NCBI GenBank assembly: GCA_951802425.1
Contig: OX637805.1
Location: forward strand, 1,798,001-1,862,000
Length of the DNA: 64,000 nucleotides
Reading direction: 5' to 3'
Source: Clavaria fumosa
Taxonomy: Eukaryota; Basidiomycota; Agaricomycetes; Agaricales; Clavariaceae
Shown: positions 55,721 through 64,000 of the stretch, piece by piece
How positions within the stretch are numbered: the first letter of the stretch is position 1
Layout of the letters: every line of letters starts with the position of its first letter
Position numbers and translations under genes: made by a program
Notes under the pieces: model-generated
Databases searched by the model: none
The model's input: the letters and a program-made list of their open reading frames with translations, nothing else
What the model was told of the DNA's origin: nothing

Positions 55721-56727
55721 TAATTCCTTTCCGTGGACAGCATTGGAAAACGGATGTTCCTTTGCCCCTCGCCATGCGTTCAGCCAAGACAGCGTTGGAA
55801 GACGGATGCTTCTTTGCCCCTCGCAGTGCGTTCAGCCGAAGTTCGTGAATCCCTTCCTGTGTCTGGTCAGGGAATCTCGAGTGAGGGTTGCTTTCGCAGT
55901 CGTATCTGATCAAGTTAATCCAAATCTGAGCGGGCGTCATTAGCTGGGCTATATATCTGCCGGCCAGTATTACATTCATTTTGATATGAACAAGAGATAC
56001 TCTGCCGTGAATCGAGCAATGAAACCGTTGATATCTGGGTCACCGCCGGCCCTCCACCATGATGATATGATACCCAAACACCGTCTTGATGGGTGGAGAG
56101 CAGATGGGCTTTTCCAAGGTCGACGGTGTCAACTCAAACGCGGCTTTCTCAAAAGGTTCCTGAATGTAATAGATTCAGCAGGGACCCGGTATAATATCTG
56201 TTCTGAGCTCAAACGTACGACCATGGATCCTCGATTCTTCCAACCGAGGCTGCCCCCAGCTAAAGATACAAGTTGAAACTGGTTAAAATATTGTGCAGAT
56301 GAGGAGAATACCCACATCTAGCCTTGTCCTCAGAATAATCTTGTGCGACTTTGTCGAATCTCTGTCCTTCCTGGAAACCAAGATTGCGTGGTTGCATAAG
56401 CGGACTGTAGGCCGCAGGTTGCGTACCATGAGTTTTCCCAACGCCTCCTGCACCTTTGAATATTTCTCGCAAAGAATATGGCGCACATTTACTGCATGAG
56501 CTGGTGCTAGTTTGCTTGGTTTATTTTGAGACGCAGGATTCTGATATACGGAACATGGGCGTAAGATCTTAAGAAGAGAGCTTGCCTGATTACCGTCGTG
56601 GGGCTTTTGAACTTGCCCATCGTCGTAAACGCTAAACGAGCAGATTGCACGTGCCGTACTGATCAGAGAGACGAGCACGAGCCTCCCGGCAACACATCAC
56701 ACCCTCTACACTGCACCACTAGACAGA
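55721..56727. other. 1-kb intergenic region
   Basis: Between SNT1 and RLI1. It opens with a 52-bp tandem duplication and then holds only short frames without motifs. Confidence 0.4.
55738..55841 (+). repeat. 52-bp direct tandem duplication
   Basis: Units 55738-55789 and 55790-55841, about 85% identical, starting CAGC[A/G]TTGGAA and ending GCGTTCAGCC. It begins 18 bp after the SNT1 stop codon, probably in its 3' UTR. Confidence 0.85.
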
Positions 56728-59136
56728 ATGGCAGACAAGATCACCCGGATCGCCATCGTAGATTCTAACCGCTGTAAACCGAAGCGGTGTGCGCTGGAAT
56801 GCAAAAAGGTGAAATCATTCTTTTCGTACTAGGCAGGGCCAAGCTGATGATCAGGGTGATCGCTCAGTCATGCCCAGTGGTCAAAATGGGTACGCCGCAT
56901 GCGCGTCATCCCTCGTTTAAGTCTTCATGCCAGCTTCCGTTCAGGCAAACTATGCATAGAAGTCAAACCTTCCGATAAAATCGCATTCATCTCGGAGATC
57001 CTGTGCATAGGTTGTGGTATCTGCGTTAAAAAGTGTGCCACGTCGCCGTGTGGAGTTTACAACTAACCGTCGGCCTAGATGTCCTTTTGAGGCAATCTCA
57101 ATAATAAATTTACCCACAAATCTGGATTCGCAGGTCACCCACCGATACGCCGCGAATGCTTTCAAGCTCCATCGACTACCAACACCAAGACCTGGTCAGG
57201 TTCTCGGACTTGCCGGAACCAACGGTATCGGGAAAAGCACTGCGCTCAAAATTCTTGCGGGAAAACTGAAGCCTAACCTGGGTCGTTATGACGTACGTCC
57301 TGGTCACCTGAATTGTGTTGCACTTCTGCAATTCCAAATCAGGACCCACCAGGATGGGAGGAAATCCTCAAATACTTTCGTGGCTCTGAGCTCCAAAACT
57401 ATTTCACCAAAGTATTACAAGATAATCTCAAAGCGCTTATAAAACCGCAATACGTGGACCACATCCCTCGGGCCATCAAGGGCAATTTGACAGTATCGCA
57501 AATGCTGGATTCCAAAGTGGAGTTGGACAACAAGCAGCATATGTGTGACGTTCTCGAATTGAACGAAGTTATTAACCGTGAAGTTTCACAATTGTCTGGC
57601 GGAGAACTGCAAAGATTCGCGATTGCCATGTCGTGCATACAAAAGGCAGATGTGTACGCCTTTAATCAGCCATAATCCACTGGTTCCTTCTAACCTGGTT
57701 TCGGATAGATACATGTTTGATGAACCCTCAAGTTACCTCGATATCAAGCAACGTCTAAAGGCTGCACAAACTATACGATCATTGCTCACTCCTGATTGTT
57801 ATGTCGTGGTCGTTGAACACGATCTGTCCGTTTTAGATTATCTCTCTGATTTCATTTGTTGCTTGTATGGTAAGCCATCTATGTATGGCGTAGTGACGAT
57901 GCCCGCCGGTGTACGAGAAGGTGCGCTCTCGATTCGCATTAGAATGTGCCTCACGCTTATCGCATACGTAGGTATCAACAACTTTCTAGACGGGTTTATA
58001 CCCACAGAAAACCTCCGTTTTCGTGAAGAAGCGCTCACATTCAAGATGGCAGAAAACGCAGAAGAAGTCGTTGCGGAGAAAACGAGACATTACTCATATC
58101 CTGCAATGACCAAGACACTCGGCTCGTTCAAATTAACCGTGCAATCCGGCTCCTTCAACGATTCGGAGATCATAGTCATGCTTGGCGAGAATGGGACGGG
58201 GAAGACCACATTTGTCCGTCTTCTAGCAGGGGATACGCCGGATGTAGAGACGGACAGGCAGACGTTTGCTGTCTCTCTGAAGCCACAAACGATCAGCCCG
58301 AAGTTTGGCGGCACAGTCCGCATGCTGTTACTAAAGCAGATCAAGACTGCATTCATGCATCCGCAATTCCAGACGGATGTCATGAAACCAATGTCTCTGG
58401 ATGGCGTCATGGATCAAGAGGTCAAGACACTCTCAGGGGGAGAGTTGCAAAGGGTGGCCATCGTGCTCGCATTAGGTGAGTATTGTCCTGTCGCCTTCAC
58501 GCTTCGGTTCCAGATGTCGAACCGGTTTCAGGAAAACCGAACGTGGCTGTATATCTTCTGGACGAGCCGAGCAGGTATTATCTTCTTTGAACTCGGCTTC
58601 TTGCGTTTTGTTATATACCATTCTGCAGTTTCCTTGATGCCGAGCAGCGTATTATCGCCAGCAAAGTCATAAAACGGTCAGAACAATTTTTCTATACAAT
58701 AACACATCTCTTGCTGAAAGCGGAGACAGCTTTGTTCTGCACGCGAAGAAGACGGCTTTTGTGATTGAGCACGACTTCATCATGGCTACTTACCTCGCCG
58801 ATCGGGTGATTGTCTTTGAGGGCCAGCCTGCCATCGCTGCAACAGCCACACCGTGCGTAATTCTTTTAAATATTGCCAGGCATACCTGAAACGCGACATT
58901 TCTCTCGTCTGGTTCAGCCCGCAATCCTTACTCACGGGCATGAACAAATTCTTGGCTTCGCTCGAAATCACCTTCAGACGTGATCCAACTAATTTCCGGC
59001 CACGCGTCAACAAATTGAACAGCATCAAGGATCGGGAGCAGAAGGGTAAGTTTTCAGGGTCACGAACATGATCACCGCTGATATTGATGTTGGTGGTACA
59101 GCTGCTGGAAACTACTTCTTCCTGGAAGAAGCGTGA
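56728..59136 (+). CDS. RLI1: ribosome-recycling ATPase Rli1/ABCE1
   Basis: Essential soluble twin-ATPase that splits ribosomes and carries two 4Fe-4S clusters. About twelve exons, about 600 aa. The Fe-S domain is visible: [20 protein letters not shown] then [20 protein letters not shown], and [23 protein letters not shown]1: [12 protein letters not shown] (Walker A), [13 protein letters not shown] (signature), [12 protein letters not shown] (Walker B). NBD2: [64 protein letters not shown]. The tail [17 protein letters not shown], then GNYFFLEEA, is typical. All donors are GT. Identification secure. Confidence 0.96.
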
Positions 59137-59379
59137 AAGCCGTGCATTGCCTTTGTCTTGGATTGAGCGTCCCATAGCTTTTAGACAACGTGTTCTGTGA
59201 ACAGTAATGAACGTTAATGAACACTCGAGTGTTTGCATCCAATCTAGCAACTGATTACGTCATTTTGCCTTATCAGGACAACCAAGTTCGATTGAACGTT
59301 TGCCTCAGCGAGGTAACGGGGCACTCTCCTCGTCCCATCTATCTACACATCATCCACAGACTATTTCACATCCGCTTAT

Positions 59380-62300
59380 ATGTCTCAACCTACTACAAAC
59401 AGCCCACCACGCCGACCGGAATTCAAATACACTGCTCCTCTAGGAACTCGCTGGGAGAGAGAGAAAGCAGCTGCTGGCGCTGGCGCCTTCGACCTTCCAG
59501 ATGACCCAAAGCGCATAGGCCCATGGATTATAGGCGAATGTGTTGGCAAGGGCGCGTCAGGGCGTGTCAAAATTGCTAAACACCGAACCACGGGGCAACT
59601 CGCCGCCGTCAAGATCCTTCCTTTGCAGCCTGTCTTGAACTCCCGAGCTTCCCAGGCGACTTGTCAAGCCAAGACGGACAAGCAACGCTTAGGCGTCGAC
59701 CGAGAAATCACTATGATGAAGCTTATGGATCATCCAAACATCATGCGAATTTACGATGCCTATGAGGGCGAGACTGAGCTCTACCTCGTGCTGGAATATG
59801 TCGGGGGTGGCGAGCTGTTTGATTTCCTTGTCAATCGTGGCAAGCTTCCCCCGCTCGAGGCCCTAACTTACTTCAAACAAATTATTCACGGCCTCAATTA
59901 TGCTCACACATTCTCTATCGTTCATCGCGATCTCAAACCAGAGAACATACTCATACACACACTAGATCCTCCTTTAGTCAAGATCGCTGACTGGGGTATG
60001 GCGGCGTTCGCGCCGCCTCTACTGCAATTGGAGACAATGTGTGGCAGTCCGCATTACGTATCCCCCGAAATTGTCAACGGCGAGAGATACGAAGGAGGTG
60101 CAACTGACATCTGGAGCTGCGGGGTCATTTTATTTGCCCTCCTTACTGGAGGGTTGCCTTTCGATGACGACAACATCGGAAAATTGCTCGGAAAGGTCAA
60201 GATTGGGAAATACAAAATTCCTGACTACGTAAATCCACTGGCTAAAGATCTAGTGAGGAGGATGCTTGTCGTTGACGTTGCAAAGCGCATCACGGTTTGT
60301 GCGATTGTGAATATAAATATGGTGTCCTGATTCCCCCACCTCTATCCCCCGCAGATTCCGCAGATTCTGGCCCACCCTTTTTTTCTTGTACCTACTCCAC
60401 GTATTCCAACTCCACCCCCGCCCCCCTCTATTTCTTTGCTGGCTCGTCCACTTCCTTCTCGCGCCCATATTGAACGGGATCTCCTTGAGTCCCTTCGAAT
60501 CATCTGGGGTCGTCACGCTGATGCGGAAGGAGAAGAAATCGTGATTGATCTCCTCAGCCCTGCCGGGAAGGGCACTCTCGCAAAGGCGTTCTATTTTCTG
60601 CTAAGTTCGTATCGTCAGAGAACAACTGGAATCGTCGACGACACAGATAAGGAGGCGCCTGAGAATGGGAAAATTGTGACGAAGCAATACACTGCTCTGG
60701 CGTCCGCAAGGCCCAGAGCAAACCTAGGCGTGGAATCAACCGCACACATACAATTCCGCTTTGGCCGACCAGCTGCTCCGCCTCCTTCTCGTTCCCCATC
60801 ACCTTCTTTGTTACCCATACCTCTGAACTTGAATATACCTCTTCCCAAGTTAGAGCGGACATCTTCTGTCAAATCGCAATCGCGTGCCCCTACTCCTCTG
60901 GGTCCAAGAGAACCGAACTCCGCGGTCCAGTCTGGATCTGACCACAGGACGCTTACGGTATCTTCACCAGTATCTTCCCCCCCACAGTACGAAGAAGTCA
61001 ACTCCGGTCGGCCGGACCTCCCAGCTGCTTCTCAACAGCTCTGGCAGGTTCCCTCGACAGCCACGCCATCACCACCTGGTGTCTCGACTGTGCCTTTCCC
61101 AGCAAAGGCGCGAGACGTGTCACAAGCCGACGCATTGGTCCCACCTATTGGAAGTCCGGCTATGCGAGCCATGTTCGACTCTCGTCAAGATCAGCGGCTC
61201 TCTAGAACAGGGGGCGCCGGCAGCAGACGTAATACACTCTCACCCCCGAACTGGCATAACACTTTCTACCCACAGATTAAAGTACCGACACCCACGAGGC
61301 GCAGCACACTCAACTCCCCTATCCAATCGCCTTTGCCAGCAGCGTCACCGATGCCCATGTTTTCTGCAATCGAACCGCCCTGCTCGCCAGTACCGCTGCG
61401 GATGTTCACCTCGCCCAAAACGGATAACGTGGAGGTCCAGAGGGCGATCGACGACATCACGGAGAGGGTGAACCAGTTGAATGCGAGGGGGAACGCTAGG
61501 GCACACCTCATCTTTCAGAACGGGGGTTGGTATGCTCCTGGAGATAGAAATGTGGTGCCGGAAAGGGTTACCGGTTTCTCACATGCGAATGGTTATCCAG
61601 GATACACAAACGTCGATGGTTATCCACTCCCTGATCCAGCCGTCTATATCCCTCCCGAGCCCGAGAATACTCTGTCATTGAATGTCGCTCAGAAGGTCCT
61701 TGCGAACACCTCCCAGACAGCAAGTCATGCCAACAAGGAGAATACAGATGTTGACTCGGACGTTGAGGTCGATATCGTCATGGTGCCTTCTCATAAGCAC
61801 TTGCAAGTGAGCGAAGGGCTGGGTCTTGGGTGGGCGGGCAAGGACATGGGAAATATCATGCATACCAACAACAGGAACAGAGAGGGACACAGAGGGAAAG
61901 GCAAGCAGAAAGAGAAAAGGCATCGAGGTAGGGTCATTTATTTGCATTTTGGGCGGCCATGATCTGATTGACGTCATCACAGCGACAACATTGGACCAGG
62001 CACACGCACTAGATCGCAAATGGTCAGTGCATACGCCATCCGTGCACCACTCTACTTCTCCAAATGCTGTCGGCGCATCTCCTGCCATGTCTACCATACT
62101 ACAATCTCCGGCTCTTGGAGAGGTGAAGGGGTGGTTTTCAAATTTGTTCAACTGGAAGTCGCTTTCGTACGTTCTATGCTCGATGAGCGACATGTGGACG
62201 ACGAAGAACGAGGCTAGGAGGCTTCTTGAAAGCATGGGAGTCGAGGTAACGGAGGGCGAAGAAGCCGGTGTAGCTCCTTTGAAGTGCCTGGTCACGGAAG

Positions 62301-62551
62301 GAATAGAGGGGCATCGCAGCGTGAAGTTCCGCGTCGAGTTCTCCATCGGGAACGGGTTCGCCTCTTCACCGCAGCCCGCCACCTCCCGCAGGTTCTCACA
62401 GTTCTCACCGAACCCCAGCACAGGAAAGAGTCCCACGCAGGTCGGCGTATACACGTGTGCGATCATGCTGGTGCAAGAGAAAGGTTCAATGTCAACATTT
62501 AGGGCGGTACACCGTCGATTGAGGGACCTGTGGTGGCTGGATCCCGAATGA
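59380..62551 (+). CDS. NIM1/Gin4/Cdr2-type Ser/Thr protein kinase, 1,018 aa
   Basis: CAMK-like kinase of the group that links septins and cell size to mitotic entry. Exons 59380-60294, 60355-61927, 61983-62551 (1,019 codons). The kinase domain spans about 46-310: GECVGKGASGRVKIAKH (P-loop), AVKILPL (Lys), YLVLEYVGGGELFDFLVNRG, IVHRDLKPEN (catalytic loop), KIADWGMAAFAPP (Mg loop with Trp in place of Phe), MCGSPHYVSPEIV, DIWSCGVILFALLTGGLPF. A UBA-like stretch and a long Ser/Pro-rich linker follow. The C-terminus (TEGIEGHRSVKFRVEFSIGN; TCAIMLVQEKGSMSTFRAVH) looks like a KA1-type membrane/septin-binding domain. The group is strong; which of Gin4, Hsl1 or Cdr2 it equals is not clear. Confidence 0.9.
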
Positions 62552-62870
62552 TTTGTACGACCTGTGAGGGATGGAACAGTGCGAGTTGCCCCGAGCTTAA
62601 GGCTCGCATAGATGTGTAGAAGTAACTGGGATCTGCAACCATTAGATGCATTGATGTAAGAATTATGCGTACCGAGGTGTATCTCAGCATCTTTCGATTT
62701 GTAGCCATTCTTCCTGTGCTTTTTGTCTGAGTTGCATAGGTTGGAAAACCACAAGGCCTGAAGTTTCTATGACAATGCAGTACATGGAGGCGTGAATAGT
62801 ATTGCGTTCATGTAATACGGATTACATGGGCGGAGAAGGGGGGGGAAAGGGGAAGGAAAGCTGCTGGCCA

Positions 62871-63487
62871 TCATGCTATCAGCGACACGACGCCACCTGC
62901 CTCCTTGATTTTGGCTCTGTCATGAAAAGGTATTTGGTTTGACCGCATGGGACATAATACGAAAACGCACTCTGCTTTCCGTGATACGAAGCGCGCCTTT
63001 ACGATGAACGGAAGTTTGGGTAATCTAAGGTAAGAAAGGATCCCGTCAGGAATACAGATACATGGGATGGATGAAGAGATCGAGCGTGCTCACTGTCCAT
63101 TCCCCAACACTTTCCCGTATCCATGTCGCAAGGTATCGATGACAGGAACAATTTCCGATGTTGGCGTCAGTCCTTTCCTCTCCTCTTCCGGCACCAGTGT
63201 CCACAGCTTGTCGACGTTGATGACAGGTCGCCATTGGGCATTTCGCGTCAAATGGAAGCGGCGCATGCCGACCTTTCCAAAGTAACCAGGATGGTATTTG
63301 TCGAAGTTCGTCCTGCAAGCACAGTTGGGGAGAGAGCGCTGTTTAAAAGGAGTGGGTCTGACCTGTGGTGGTGCTGGCCACCAGCGAGACCGCGTCCTCC
63401 GGGGTGCTTGCGGTGCTTGCCAACACGCCCGTGGCCAGCGGAGACGTGGCCGCGGTGCTTGCGAGTTTTGCTGAAGCGCGTGGGCAT
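62871..63487 (-). CDS. RPL28: 60S ribosomal protein uL15 (L28/L27a), 147 aa
   Basis: Large-subunit protein. Exons 63487-63363, 63312-63094, 63024-62971, 62916-62871 (148 codons). The protein [20 protein letters not shown], then [76 protein letters not shown] and AGGVVSLIA matches uL15 throughout and is the expected length. The sequence just before the ATG (TTCTCACAG) looks like an acceptor, so a 5'-UTR intron is likely. Divergent from RPB11. Confidence 0.96.
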
Positions 63488-63947
63488 GTGTTCTGTGAGA
63501 AGAGCGTCATCCAGTCAGCACAACATGGATCCATCTCAAAGCGGTGTCCCTGTTTCGTCACCGGATGTGCCAGTGTACGCAGAGCATCGCGACAGAAACG
63601 GTGACTCAACGGATGAACAGATTTTTGACTGACCTTGTGCGCTGGACGAGTCTTTCAGAACGAGCGCGGGATGACGGCGACGCTTGGTAGGGACGTGCCG
63701 ACAAGCCGAAATGTTTGAGTTTAGAAATTTGATTAGCCGAACCCGAGTTCGTCACGCGCATCCACACGACTCCTTGGGTCCCAGTGCGATCGGGGAAGCC
63801 TACATCCAGGATTGTTGATCACACGGGGTGAATCTGTTGCAGGTGAGCAACAGCCTCCTGCCACGGTCTTCGCTGCTTGTTTAATTTTTCCCTTTACCGC
63901 TCGTGTTTTGCCAAAGGTCTGCCCTTTGGTCATTTAGGGAGGCGGCC

Positions 63948-64000
63948 ATGAACGCCCCAGACCGCCATGAATTCTACACCCTCCAAGACGGTGAGAAACC
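63948..64000 (+). CDS. RPB11: RNA polymerase II subunit Rpb11, first exon, cut by window edge
   Basis: ATG at 63948 opens MNAPDRHEFYTLQDGEK, matching the strongly conserved Rpb11 N-terminus (MNAPDR then a phe/leu-rich strand and a D/E-G-E turn). A possible donor GTGAGA lies at 63989, so the exon may end inside the window. The rest of the dimerisation domain is outside. The short match keeps confidence moderate. Confidence 0.72.
   Translation, partial: MNAPDRHEFYTLQDGEK

Noticed and set aside
1..64000. CRISPR array, transposon ends or mating-type/secondary-metabolite cluster
   Set aside because: No spaced direct-repeat array, no long terminal inverted or direct repeats with transposase/reverse-transcriptase motifs, and no homeodomain/pheromone-receptor or PKS/NRPS motifs were seen.

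Overview
The window comes from a nuclear chromosome of a filamentous basidiomycete, most likely an Agaricomycete. Nearly every gene is cut by several introns of about 50-75 nt. Genes are densely packed on both strands, and the predicted proteins match fungal families, including a multi-membrane protein family that I associate with Agaricomycetes. There is no prokaryotic, viral or clear transposon content.

Layout. 1-5.2 kb: the 3' part of RPN3 (26S proteasome lid), a small conserved fungal protein on the minus strand, and FYV10/GID9 (GID/CTLH ubiquitin ligase). 5.2-7.7 kb: a gene-poor stretch. 7.7-15.8 kb: a cytochrome P450, a tandem pair of GNAT acetyltransferases with a broken third copy on the other strand, coactosin, RRG9 and the beta subunit of NAC. 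16.3-30.8 kb: an uncharacterised gene, a Q-rich three-LIM-domain protein, an XPG/FEN-type nuclease, alpha-COP and an AFI1-like DENN protein. 31.5-48 kb is an accessory island. It holds a multi-membrane protein family (called family W here) with one divergent minus-strand member (W0), one frameshifted copy (W1), one intact copy (W3) and two remnants. The family is interleaved with a GT8 glycosyltransferase and its decayed copy, and with a 33-residue tandem-repeat protein. 48-64 kb: housekeeping genes KAE1, GPI17/PIG-S, SNT1-like, RLI1/ABCE1, a NIM1/Gin4-type kinase, uL15 and the first exon of RPB11.

The housekeeping genes serve core processes (protein turnover, translation, vesicle coats, GPI anchoring, tRNA t6A, chromatin, cell-cycle signalling) and do not form a pathway. 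Several are head-to-head pairs with short shared upstream regions: coactosin/RRG9, XPG nuclease/alpha-COP, GPI17/SNT1 and uL15/RPB11.

The most unusual signals are two. First, GC-AG introns are frequent: about eleven that I can justify by frame, among roughly 135 mapped introns, including three in FYV10 alone. Paralogue comparison catches GT-to-GC changes. Second, the 37.9-48 kb island shows tandem segmental duplication with pseudogenisation and a patch of near-identity that suggests gene conversion. All identifications come from reading protein motifs by eye; no database search was run.
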